Both the position numbers and the translations under genes were made by a program. DNA of 64,000 bases from Pseudodesulfovibrio sediminis (lineage in GTDB: Bacteria > Desulfobacterota > Desulfovibrionia > Desulfovibrionales > Desulfovibrionaceae): assembly GCF_020886695.1 (NCBI RefSeq), contig NZ_AP024485.1, positions 815,001 through 879,000 on the forward strand, written 5' to 3'. Under the pieces are notes generated by a model. That model had not been told where the DNA came from, made no database searches, and saw nothing but the letters and a program-made list of their open reading frames with translations. Position 1 is the stretch's first letter. Each line of letters starts with the position of its first letter. Of this stretch, positions 35,018 to 42,830 are shown piece after piece.

Positions 35018-36382
35018 CTAGCCCAACGGCAGATTCGATTCAGGTACCCGGAACCGTGGTTCAGACTGCCAGCTTTGCAAGGCCGACAACAGCCATATTG
35101 GTCCAAGACGCCCCACGAACATGAGTGTGATGACCGTTATTTTTTCAAACGCATCCAGGGAAGCGGTCAACCCGGTTGAAAGCCCCACTGTAGCAAATGC
35201 GGACACGGTCTCGAAGAGATTTCCCAGTAGTTCTCCACGCGCCATAAGATAGGAGCTGTCTCCGCTCTCCAAGGCAGTCAGTACCATGGTGCCGATCCCT
35301 ACCAGCAGGAATGTCATGGTAACCAGAGAAACGACCTTGTTCAGGGCTCCCTGACTCAAGGCGTACCTGCCGAGGCGCACCTGAGAATGTCCCCGGAACT
35401 GCGCCCAGAGAAAGCCGCACAGTGCGCGGAAGGTCGTGGTCTTGATACCACCGGCGCATGATCCGGGCGAGCCGCCAATAACCATGAGCAGCATCATGAA
35501 CACCAGCGACACATTGGTCATGCCCCCGATATCCACGGTATTGAATCCCGCTGTCCGGCAGGTCACGGATTGGAACAGGGCCGTCCAGACGCGCTCCCAC
35601 AGAGTGTCCGGGGCCATGCCACCAGCTCCCTCGGCAAAAAAGATGACCACCGCCCCAACAAGCACAAGAAACAGCGACGTCTTGATAACTATGGCAGAAT
35701 GCCAACTCAGTCGGAGCCTCGGCTCCCCCTTGCGCTTCTTCCGCATACAGTAGCCACGAAGATACCCCGCACAATCATTGAGCACATAAAACCCGAGGCC
35801 ACCCGCCGTGATAAGCACAATAAAGACCGTATTGATACCGCCATGCCCGGCCCAATGGGTCAGGCTGTCTGAATACAATGAAAATCCGGCATTACAAAAA
35901 GCGGACACGGAATGGAAAAAGGCGGAATACGGCGAGAACCCCACCGGGTCCATGAGCCACAGGGAAAATGCACCAACGCCTTCAAAGAGGAATGTCCAGA
36001 AAAGAACGCGCCCCAGAAAACGAGGCAGGCTGAACGAGGGGTCGCGAAGCAGACTCTGCCCGACGGCGATACGGTCATTCAATGAAACCCGCTTCCCCAG
36101 CAGATGAATGGCTAGGGTGGTAAAGGTCATGATGCCCAAGCCACCAAGCTGAATGAGCACCAGAATGACATCCAGGGCGAACGTGGAAAAATAGGTTCCG
36201 GTGTCCACCACGGCCAGTCCGGTGACACACATGGCGGATGTAGCCGTGAACAGTGCGTCGACAAAAGAAAGCGGACCACCAGGATGACTGACGTCAAGGT
36301 GCAGAATGATCGCGCCGAAAAGGATGGCTCCGCCAAAGAACCAAACCGGCAACCAATATGGTGAAAACAGTTTTGTGCGCAT
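35018..36382 (-). CDS. ktrB: Potassium uptake channel subunit KtrB (TrkH family)
   Basis: 454 residues built of four membrane-pore-membrane repeats. Selectivity-filter-like segments are TSAMCVTGLAV, SAFCNAGFSL, QSVTCRTAGFNTVD and SAFATVGLSTG, each with the conserved glycine. KtrB imports potassium, with sodium dependence in several characterised systems, and is gated by KtrA. The next gene upstream on the same strand is aroK, 47 bases away. Confidence 0.93.
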   Translation of the reverse strand: MRTKLFSPYWLPVWFFGGAILFGAIILHLDVSHPGGPLSFVDALFTATSAMCVTGLAVVDTGTYFSTFALDVILVLIQLGGLGIMTFTTLAIHLLGKRVSLNDRIAVGQSLLRDPSFSLPRFLGRVLFWTFLFEGVGAFSLWLMDPVGFSPYSAFFHSVSAFCNAGFSLYSDSLTHWAGHGGINTVFIVLITAGGLGFYVLNDCAGYLRGYCMRKKRKGEPRLRLSWHSAIVIKTSLFLVLVGAVVIFFAEGAGGMAPDTLWERVWTALFQSVTCRTAGFNTVDIGGMTNVSLVFMMLLMVIGGSPGSCAGGIKTTTFRALCGFLWAQFRGHSQVRLGRYALSQGALNKVVSLVTMTFLLVGIGTMVLTALESGDSSYLMARGELLGNLFETVSAFATVGLSTGLTASLDAFEKITVITLMFVGRLGPIWLLSALQSWQSEPRFRVPESNLPLG

Positions 36383-36429
36383 GAATACGTCAGTGTATAT
36401 GCCTGTCTGAGGGGCCTGTCAAAAAGCGA

Positions 36430-36999
36430 TCAGGACAGCCGGTCAACGGCTTGGACAGCAAGGGTCACAATCTCCGCGAGACTCGCACCTTCAAGAGCAG
36501 CATCCGCGCACCCTTCGTACAGATGCGCCCGCGCGTCCAGAATCTCTCTGACCTCATCCACCACGGATTTCCCCGTCAACGAAGGCCGCTGGGCTTCATT
36601 CGGATCATTCATGAGACGCCGTGCCAACTCCTCGGCTTCTGCCTTGAGGTACAGGGTCACCCCCGATGCGAGGACAGCTCTGTTTTCCTCGCGCAGTATT
36701 ATCCCGCCACCACAGCCGATGACACGACCACCGGGAGTGGCCTCGCGAACCAGGGTCTCCACCTCGCGGTCACGGAAGGCCTCCCAGCCGTTCTGCTCGA
36801 CATAATCGGCAATCTCCATACCCACGGCCTGAACCAGCGCGTGATCGGTATCAACGAAATCAACACCAAGCCGTTCAGCCAGCTTTCGGCCGACACTTGT
36901 CTTGCCACAGGCACGGGGACCAATGAGAAAAATATTCTTTGCTGCCATGACCGGGACCGTAGTGGAATTTTGCGCCATCTTCAATCGTTGCGTGGACAT
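36430..36999 (-). CDS. aroK: Shikimate kinase (AroL type)
   Basis: 189 residues. Walker A is GPRACGKTSVG, the shikimate-binding aspartate is in VDTDHALVQ, and the GCGGGIILREENR segment matches AroL closely (GPRGCGKTTVG, GGGIILTE in E. coli). It phosphorylates shikimate with ATP. The start is uncertain. ATG 36999 has a GTGGA five bases upstream; ATG 36978 and ATG 36948 also fit. It is first in the run that ends with aroC, so two pathway enzymes flank the potassium transporter. Confidence 0.9.
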   Translation of the reverse strand: MSTQRLKMAQNSTTVPVMAAKNIFLIGPRACGKTSVGRKLAERLGVDFVDTDHALVQAVGMEIADYVEQNGWEAFRDREVETLVREATPGGRVIGCGGGIILREENRAVLASGVTLYLKAEAEELARRLMNDPNEAQRPSLTGKSVVDEVREILDARAHLYEGCADAALEGASLAEIVTLAVQAVDRLS

Positions 37000-37118
37000 A
37001 ATTCCACTTCAACCGCAACGAACAATCCATCCGTATACCATCATGTCTGATAGCAAACGGCGCACTGGGCGTTCATTTTTTACTTGCCAAACGAATAAGT
37101 AGTAACTATTATCAAGCC

Positions 37119-37337
37119 ATGAAGACAGAAAAGAAGTGTACCCAAATGCGTGAAGTTGCCATTGAGCTGGGCGATTGCCGCTCATGCCAGGGCTGTATCG
37201 ACCTGAACCCCGACGTCTTTGAATGGGATGAGGCTCTGGACATGCCTTTTGTCTGCCGGTCCAAGGTGACAGAAGAAGAAGTCCGGGACATCATGAATAC
37301 CTGTCCGGAGGGGTGCATCGTCTTTGTGGATTGTTAA
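37119..37337 (+). CDS. Small single-cluster ferredoxin
   Basis: 72 residues. Cysteines 20, 23 and 26 (CRSCQGC) with Cys62 (NTCPEGC) give the C-x2-C-x2-C...C-P pattern of monocluster [4Fe-4S] ferredoxins (Fer4-type). It is acidic. It could carry low-potential electrons, for example to a ferredoxin-using complex I, but that is inference. The start could also be ATG 37146. A perfect palindromic terminator follows. Confidence 0.82.
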   Translation: MKTEKKCTQMREVAIELGDCRSCQGCIDLNPDVFEWDEALDMPFVCRSKVTEEEVRDIMNTCPEGCIVFVDC

Positions 37338-37349
37338 AGACCAACCGAC

Positions 37350-37397
37350 TTTCAACCCAAAAGAGCCAGGCATATGCCTGGCTCTTTTGGGTTGAAA
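37350..37397. terminator. Perfect 48-base palindrome (bidirectional terminator)
   Basis: TTTCAACCCAAAAGAGCC on the left is mirrored exactly by GGCTCTTTTGGGTTGAAA on the right, with an AGGCATATGCCT centre. Every position pairs. It lies between the convergent ferredoxin and HsdR_N-like genes. Confidence 0.85.
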
Positions 37398-37401
37398 ACA
37401 C

Positions 37402-37974
37402 CTACTTCTTTGGCGGCATGGGCGGCAACGAACAGGACTCGCTGCAACAGGTGCCATAGATGAACCCGCAATAGGTATGGAATACCCGTGTCTGCTTTTC
37501 TCGTTGCTCATCGGACAATGGTTCAACCTTGGCCTTTGTGACCATTTTGAGAAGATCCGCATAATCGGGCACCGCGGCCATGGACCTGGCAAAAACATCG
37601 CCAGTCATGACATCCATGAGTGAGGCATCCATGGTGTCGGTGATCAACGCATACGGCACAGGGCCGCCTTTAATGAGCCTCCCCGCACACACGGTTTCAC
37701 GCTCAAAGGTCCCCACATCCCCGGCACAAAACAGAATAATGAAGATCGGCTTGCCCTGCTCATCATAGAGTACGAAATCAATGGGCCGCTCGTAGTCCTC
37801 GCCATCCACGCAATAGGAAAGCGGCACCTTGGCCTTGAAGCGGTCCTTGGGATAGCCTTTCTCTTCCACCAACAACTTGACCAGGAGCTGACGAAACTCT
37901 TCAAAAGTCGTCTCGTCTATCTCTTCGCCACTGAGATAATCGCGGAGTGTTCCGCCCAAACTTGATTCATGCAT
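37402..37974 (-). CDS. HsdR N-terminal-like nuclease-fold protein, stand-alone
   Basis: 190 residues. Residues 25-115 resemble the N-terminal restriction-enzyme R subunit domain (HSDR_N_2): VKLLVEEKGYPKDRFKAKVPL, then RPIDFVLYDEQGKPIFIILFC, with the Asp of RPIDFVLYD and a later ILFC in place of the usual E-x-K. No helicase domain is present. The C-terminus is unusual: TYCGFIYGTCCSESC, with four cysteines close together, then Pro-rich. No modification or specificity subunit lies nearby. It is therefore unlikely to be part of a restriction system here. Confidence 0.65.
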   Translation of the reverse strand: MHESSLGGTLRDYLSGEEIDETTFEEFRQLLVKLLVEEKGYPKDRFKAKVPLSYCVDGEDYERPIDFVLYDEQGKPIFIILFCAGDVGTFERETVCAGRLIKGGPVPYALITDTMDASLMDVMTGDVFARSMAAVPDYADLLKMVTKAKVEPLSDEQREKQTRVFHTYCGFIYGTCCSESCSLPPMPPKK

Positions 37975-37996
37975 ACAATCACATCCTTATATCCAC

Positions 37997-38035
37997 AAAA
38001 TAACTCCCCTCCCCGCATGTTGCAAGGGAAGGGAG
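37997..38035 (-). terminator. Intrinsic terminator (minus strand)
   Basis: CTCCCTTCCC pairs with GGGAGGGGAG (one G-U) around an 11-12 base loop and is followed on the minus strand by TTATTTTG. It ends the transcript of the gene at 38587-38078. Confidence 0.6.
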
Positions 38036-38077
38036 ACAAGTTAATCTGAAAACAGGGTACGCCGCATCAATGACGAA

Positions 38078-38587
38078 TCAAGCAGCCTGCCCCCTTCCCA
38101 AATCGGCATTGCGATTCATGGGACATACTTCAACCTGACACTTCTTACAGATTCGCAAGACAAGCCCCAGAAAACAGCCCCCGGAAAAAATCACATATAA
38201 AGACAATAGCCAAAGGCTGGAAACAAGCCAGTAAACCGGAATAGCCACTGTGCCGAACACAGCGCCAAAGAGAATGAGACGTTCCCAGCCATTCAACGGA
38301 CCGGACCTTGCTGAGACAAACGTCTGCACAATTGGGGCTGGAGCAAACAGGCAATCATCGGCCTGGAAAAGATGGGGACAGCGCGAACAGACCGTGTATC
38401 GCATGAGCAGGTAATAACTGCCGACAGCATACCCAAGATACACCAGGGCAAGCACCAAGCTCGACAACCAGATGGCATACGCACCTATCAGCACCCCCAA
38501 TATGAACGTCGTTCTGGCAAATAGCTTCTCTTTGAAACTGAATGTGCAGACATTGCTGCAACCGCTGTCCTTGGTCATAGTATTCAT
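38078..38587 (-). CDS. Four-helix membrane protein with Cys motifs
   Basis: 169 residues, with GGAGGTG four bases upstream of the start. There are four hydrophobic helices in two pairs. Between and after them lie cysteine motifs: CSRCPHLFQADDC after the first pair and CKKCQVEVCPMNR after the last, giving possible metal or cluster sites on the same face. The N-terminus has another CSNVC. I do not recognise the family. The gene lies 23 bases from the UbiB-like gene on the same strand, so it is probably the last member of the TetR-UbiB unit. Confidence 0.6.
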   Translation of the reverse strand: MNTMTKDSGCSNVCTFSFKEKLFARTTFILGVLIGAYAIWLSSLVLALVYLGYAVGSYYLLMRYTVCSRCPHLFQADDCLFAPAPIVQTFVSARSGPLNGWERLILFGAVFGTVAIPVYWLVSSLWLLSLYVIFSGGCFLGLVLRICKKCQVEVCPMNRNADLGRGQAA

Positions 38588-38610
38588 CTTTCACCTCCAC
38601 GATCCGAACA

Positions 38611-39918
38611 TCAGTAGCCACTATTTTCATAGTGATTACAAAGAGATATTCGACATTTCAGCTGTTCATAGATTCGCAACAAACCATAGCGTGTTCTATC
38701 CAGAAAAATCATATCAGGATTCATGGTGAAGTGACTTCTTTGCTTGAGCATGGCTCGCATTATCTCCTTGCCTTCACTGATGAACCCCGTCTCAACTCCA
38801 AAATCGAAATACTCCGATTCATACAATCGGCCAAGCCACTTACCAAAGGCGTAGGCACACTCGAATATTGCTTCCTCCACTTCGGGGCCAAGCTCTTTAT
38901 CCACAACGTGCATATCGCGTAGCGCGGCAAAATACGCGGCCTTGTCGCCGCTTATGATGATCTGTGGGAGTCGACGATAGAGTTGAACAAATTCAGGAGT
39001 AAACCGTTTGACACAGCCATAATCCACCAACCCGATGGAAAGATCATCCCGGATAAGGTAATTTCCAGGATTGGGATCAGCATGAATGCACGTCAATTCA
39101 TACAGACTTTTCAAAAAGATACGGTTGAGCCGCCGCGCCACCGTGTCCCGATCCTCCTGGGGAGGAGATGTCGCCAGCCAGTGATTCAAGGGTTGCCCCT
39201 CCATGAACGACATGCACAAAACCCGATCAGTACACAACCCTTCATACACCTGTGGTATACTGACATTTTCCAGTTCAAGATTATCACTGAAGAATTGCAT
39301 GTTGCTTGCTTCAGCCAGATAATCGGTCTCTTCCATGAAACGATGCTCAATCTCCTTGATGGCTGGCTTCATCGCCTTGTAGTCGGCAAAAGGACGCAAC
39401 ACTCCCCGAAGAAGTCGAATATCATCATGAATGGTCTGTCGAATGGTCGGATACTGCACCTTTAGCGCAAGTGCTTTGCCCTCCAAATCTTCAGCTCGAT
39501 GGACCTGCCCGAGACTGGCCGCAGCAAAAGCGGCAGAATCGAACGAGCGGAACACTTCTTCCGGGCGTGTCCCATACGCGTTGACAAGGAGCTTGTGCGC
39601 CATGGCTCTATTCATGGGCGGAACATCGGTGTAGGACTTCTCCAACTGAGCACAGATCTCGGGCGGAAAGATGTCCAACTCCAAACTGAGTAACTGGGCG
39701 ATCTTCAATGCCGTTCCTTTAAGCCGACTTAATCCGGTGAACAAAACCTCCGCATTTTTCTCATGCATGTTTTTTTTGTTTTGCGTCCTGCCGGATTCCG
39801 ATGCAAAGGGCTTGCTGGCCGCATACTTGAGATATGTACCGCCCATACGGGCAGCCATACCACTGTAGGCCAGACCACGCGCCATTCTTCCCTTGGGTGT
39901 TTCATCGTGCTGGGTCAT
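38611..39918 (-). CDS. UbiB/ABC1-family atypical kinase
   Basis: 435 residues. The N-terminal helical extension has LKIAQLLSLELDIFP where most UbiB proteins read KxGQ, here KIAQ. The A-rich nucleotide loop is FAAASLGQVHRA, the lysine is in LALKVQYP, the catalytic region is HADPNPGNY and the metal-binding aspartate LVDYG. UbiB proteins support isoprenoid-quinone biosynthesis or lipid handling, with ATPase activity. The gene overlaps the TetR gene by 17 bases. Confidence 0.87.
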   Translation of the reverse strand: MTQHDETPKGRMARGLAYSGMAARMGGTYLKYAASKPFASESGRTQNKKNMHEKNAEVLFTGLSRLKGTALKIAQLLSLELDIFPPEICAQLEKSYTDVPPMNRAMAHKLLVNAYGTRPEEVFRSFDSAAFAAASLGQVHRAEDLEGKALALKVQYPTIRQTIHDDIRLLRGVLRPFADYKAMKPAIKEIEHRFMEETDYLAEASNMQFFSDNLELENVSIPQVYEGLCTDRVLCMSFMEGQPLNHWLATSPPQEDRDTVARRLNRIFLKSLYELTCIHADPNPGNYLIRDDLSIGLVDYGCVKRFTPEFVQLYRRLPQIIISGDKAAYFAALRDMHVVDKELGPEVEEAIFECAYAFGKWLGRLYESEYFDFGVETGFISEGKEIMRAMLKQRSHFTMNPDMIFLDRTRYGLLRIYEQLKCRISLCNHYENSGY

Positions 39919-40642
39919 AGCTCATAAACTCATCTTTGATTCGGGAAAAGGTATCCCGTTCATCCATGATCATCTCAATCCGACTCAATACATGCGATTT
40001 GAACAGAAAAGAGGCTAACCCCGTGACTTTGTCCAGCACGCCCGACTTGAGCATGGTGTAGCCCAGGTCGAGGCTTTTATCGATGAACACCGTGGTATTG
40101 GAGAACTGCTCGGATTCATCCTTGAGCCAATATAACGTTGTCGCGATGAAGAAATCCCAAATACATTGGTAAACCAGATCCTTGAACATAAAATCTGCCA
40201 ACTCGCCTGAATCCGCTGCAGCCTGGAACTGCTCGCCGATGATATGAAGGAACCGGGCACGAATTGCACGGACACCTTTACCCCCTGGCACGGGACGGAA
40301 GAAGACCGAAGCAAAGGTTTCGGCCACAAATTCGCGATCCGCCAGATACCCTTCGAGAACAGTTTCAAATAACAGTTGCAGCTTTTCACGCAGATCGAAC
40401 TGCTCGTAATCATCCACTTCCATCAAAGTCTGTAACGCACTGTTCAATGACTCTTCGTAATACCCGTAGATCAGCGCTTCCTTTGTGGGGAAATAATTGT
40501 AGATGGTCGCATCCCCGACCCCGGCCTTTCGAGCCACTGCCCGCATACTCATGGATTTGAATCCACTTTCAATCATCAAATCCACGGCGGCAGCCAGAAT
40601 AGCTCGTCTATTTTCCGCTTTCTGCTTCGCATTGATTTTCAC
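39902..40642 (-). CDS. TetR-family transcriptional regulator
   Basis: 246 residues from a GTG start with GAGGT nearby. The N-terminal helix-turn-helix is ILAAAVDLMIESGFKSMSMRAVARKAGVGDATIYNYFPTKEALIYGY (key part VARKAGVGDATIYNYFPTKE). The rest is a helical ligand-binding domain. It is divergent from the DUF2867 gene and directly upstream of the UbiB-like gene, so it probably controls both. An inverted repeat CTGCTAT/ATAGCAG spans the intergenic promoter region. Confidence 0.9.
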   Translation of the reverse strand: MKINAKQKAENRRAILAAAVDLMIESGFKSMSMRAVARKAGVGDATIYNYFPTKEALIYGYYEESLNSALQTLMEVDDYEQFDLREKLQLLFETVLEGYLADREFVAETFASVFFRPVPGGKGVRAIRARFLHIIGEQFQAAADSGELADFMFKDLVYQCIWDFFIATTLYWLKDESEQFSNTTVFIDKSLDLGYTMLKSGVLDKVTGLASFLFKSHVLSRIEMIMDERDTFSRIKDEFMSYDPAR

Positions 40643-40654
40643 ATCAGACCTCGA

Positions 40655-40699
40655 CTGCTATTGATTAAATCCATCTTTTATGATTATTTTATATAGCAG
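40655..40699. promoter_or_regulatory. Inverted repeat between TetR and DUF2867 genes (possible operator)
   Basis: CTGCTAT (40655-40661) and ATAGCAG (40693-40699) separated by 31 AT-rich bases. The right arm is part of a minus-strand extended -10-like TGCTATATA. The spacing is wide for a single TetR site, so it may be two half-sites. Confidence 0.35.
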
Positions 40700-40775
40700 T
40701 TACACATTGGAGTCAAGTAGGCACATGAAATCAAGTGTGTGTAAACAAAAAATGAAGCAAACTCCGGAGGTATCT

Positions 40776-41288
40776 ATGACAACCCCTACTGTAATCAGGA
40801 CAATTCCTTCATTGGCAAAACTAGAGAATGATGTGGACTACTTCCACGTCCACTCCGTAACGTCTCCACAGAATCTGCGTGAATTTGTTGCTGCCAGCCT
40901 CTCATACATGCCAGGCTGGATGCGTTTCCTCTATCACCTGCGCAAGTACTTCGTCCGCCTTCTGGGTACTCGACAGACGAAGGACCATGAAAAGACGGTA
41001 TTGCGCCCGGAGGACCTCTCTTTTACGCTAGGAGACCTGGTGGCATTCTTCACAACTCAAGCGGCTGAAGAAAACAAATTCTGGCTCGGTGAGGCCCGCG
41101 ACGACATGATCTCCGGACATATTGCCTTCGTATATGAGCCCGGATTAGACGGAATGAATCAGTTCCATCTGATTACAACAGCCACCTATCTCCATTGGAC
41201 AGCACGCATATACTTCATTGTAATACGCCCCTTTCATCATCTGGTTGTCTACAGCATGGCCAGACACGCTCTCAGTCAGGACAAATAA
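40776..41288 (+). CDS. DUF2867-family protein
   Basis: 170 residues from ATG 40776, directly behind CGGAGG. The pattern DYFHVHSVTSPQNLREFVAASLSYMPGW (key part FVAASLSYMPGWMRFLYHLR) and a later FWLGEARDDMISGHIAFVYE match DUF2867, which belongs to the SRPBCC-like folds that bind hydrophobic ligands. It is divergent from TetR and is probably its target. The stop is followed by a terminator at 41302. Confidence 0.75.
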   Translation: MTTPTVIRTIPSLAKLENDVDYFHVHSVTSPQNLREFVAASLSYMPGWMRFLYHLRKYFVRLLGTRQTKDHEKTVLRPEDLSFTLGDLVAFFTTQAAEENKFWLGEARDDMISGHIAFVYEPGLDGMNQFHLITTATYLHWTARIYFIVIRPFHHLVVYSMARHALSQDK

Positions 41289-41301
41289 CGCCGTGCATAA
41301 A

Positions 41302-41341
41302 AGAACCGCCCGATTCAGCCTAAGCTGAACCGGGCGGTTCT
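41302..41341. terminator. Bidirectional terminator between DUF2867 and nuoN
   Basis: AGAACCGCCCG-TTCAGC stem paired with GCTGAA-CGGGCGGTTCT (one mismatch pair), loop CTAA. It ends the nuo operon on the minus strand and the DUF2867 gene on the plus strand. Confidence 0.85.
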
Positions 41342-41362
41342 GTTTATTTGATTGACCGACTA

Positions 41363-42820
41363 CTAGTGTCCGCCGCCACTGACCGCGACCGCGATGCCGT
41401 AGAGCGACTTGCCAGCATTGATGGCGAAGTTGAACATGGGCGCGGGGATCATACCAATAGCAAGCACGGAGGCTGCGAGCATGGCAGCGCCTGCGGAGGC
41501 GAACCAGCTGGTATCGGGATCAGCGACCTTGCCGGGAGCCTTCTCTTCAGTGAAGGCATGACGGAACAAGCTCAGATAATAGTAGATGGCGATAGCCGAG
41601 TTGAGCACCAGCACGATGACCAGCCAGTTGTATCCGTGACCCCATGCAGAGGTGATCAGGAAGAACTTGCCCATGAAACCCATGGTCGGCGGCAGGCCGA
41701 CAAGGGCAAAGGCACCGGCCGCCAGCGAAAAGGCGAGCACCGGGGCTTTCTTGTACAGGCCATTCAGATCTGTAAGCTTAAGGTTGCGACCATCGGAGGC
41801 AACGCGGCTCACTACCCAGAAGACCAGCAGGTTCATGACGAGGTACGCCAGGGCGTAGAATGCGGCGGCTGCCACACCCTCGTAGGTGCCACTGACCAAA
41901 CCGACCATGATGTACCCGGCGTGTGCAACAGACGAGAAACCGAGCAAACGCTTGATATCTGTCTGAGCCAGAGCCGAGAGGTTACCAAAGGTCATGGAAC
42001 ATGCGCCGAGGACCGCCAGAAGTGTGGTGATCTCCAGACCGGGCTTGAGCAGCACGGCGATACGCACGAGCACGACAATAGCACCCATCTTGGGCATGGT
42101 AGCCACGAAGGCGGCAGTCTCATTGGATGCTCCCTGATACACGTCCGGACACCAGAAGTGGAACGGGAACAGGGCCAGCTTGAAGAACATGCCAGCCAGG
42201 AACAGAGACAGACCGACAACGGCCATGGGATTGTCAGCAAATGCCCACGACTTGGTCATAAGTTCGGAGATGTAGGTCGTATGCATGGTGGCCATGATGT
42301 AGGACAAGCCGTACAGGGCCAATGCGGTCGCCACAGCGCCAAACAGGATGTACTTGATGCCCGCTTCTGCCGCGCCCTTGGATTTGGCGCGCAGCGGAAT
42401 AACGGCATACATTGCATAGGAAGCCAACTCCAGGGCTAGGTAGATGGTGATCAACTCCACGGAGGAAGCGAGCATCATCAGGCCGAGGGTGGAGAAGCCG
42501 AGCAACATGTAGTAGTCGGCCCGTTTACCTTCTTCAAGGGTCGACTGCTTGGACGCGTTGAGTACGGTCACATAGAAGCCGAACGCTATGGCGATCTTGA
42601 AGAACTGAGACATCATGTCAACTTTGTAGACATCCCAGAACATGGTTCCATGCAGGCCAAAGCCCGTGATGGAAACAAAGAACGCAGCGCATGCGCCAAA
42701 GGGCAGCCATTTCTCAACCGCGGGTTTCCACTCCCTGGTACCGAGCGACTGGACCATGAGGACCAGTACAAGGCCGAGGAAGAACAACTCCGGGACAAGT
42801 GCTGTGAGATTGAAGTTCAC
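41363..42820 (-). CDS. nuoN: NADH-quinone oxidoreductase-like subunit N
   Basis: 485 residues, about 14 membrane helices. It holds the antiporter-like core with the conserved glutamate in ITIYLALELASYAMYAV, a lysine region in AGIKYILFGAVATALALYG, and the broken-helix region FHFWCPDVYQGA. It is the antiporter-like subunit nearest the Q module. It is the last gene of the operon, 10 bases after nuoM. Confidence 0.93.
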   Translation of the reverse strand: MNFNLTALVPELFFLGLVLVLMVQSLGTREWKPAVEKWLPFGACAAFFVSITGFGLHGTMFWDVYKVDMMSQFFKIAIAFGFYVTVLNASKQSTLEEGKRADYYMLLGFSTLGLMMLASSVELITIYLALELASYAMYAVIPLRAKSKGAAEAGIKYILFGAVATALALYGLSYIMATMHTTYISELMTKSWAFADNPMAVVGLSLFLAGMFFKLALFPFHFWCPDVYQGASNETAAFVATMPKMGAIVVLVRIAVLLKPGLEITTLLAVLGACSMTFGNLSALAQTDIKRLLGFSSVAHAGYIMVGLVSGTYEGVAAAAFYALAYLVMNLLVFWVVSRVASDGRNLKLTDLNGLYKKAPVLAFSLAAGAFALVGLPPTMGFMGKFFLITSAWGHGYNWLVIVLVLNSAIAIYYYLSLFRHAFTEEKAPGKVADPDTSWFASAGAAMLAASVLAIGMIPAPMFNFAINAGKSLYGIAVAVSGGGH

Positions 42821-42830
42821 TGTCTGCCCC

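Noticed and set aside
37402-37974. A type I restriction system
   Set aside because: Only an HsdR N-terminal-like domain exists. No HsdM, HsdS or helicase gene lies in the flanks.
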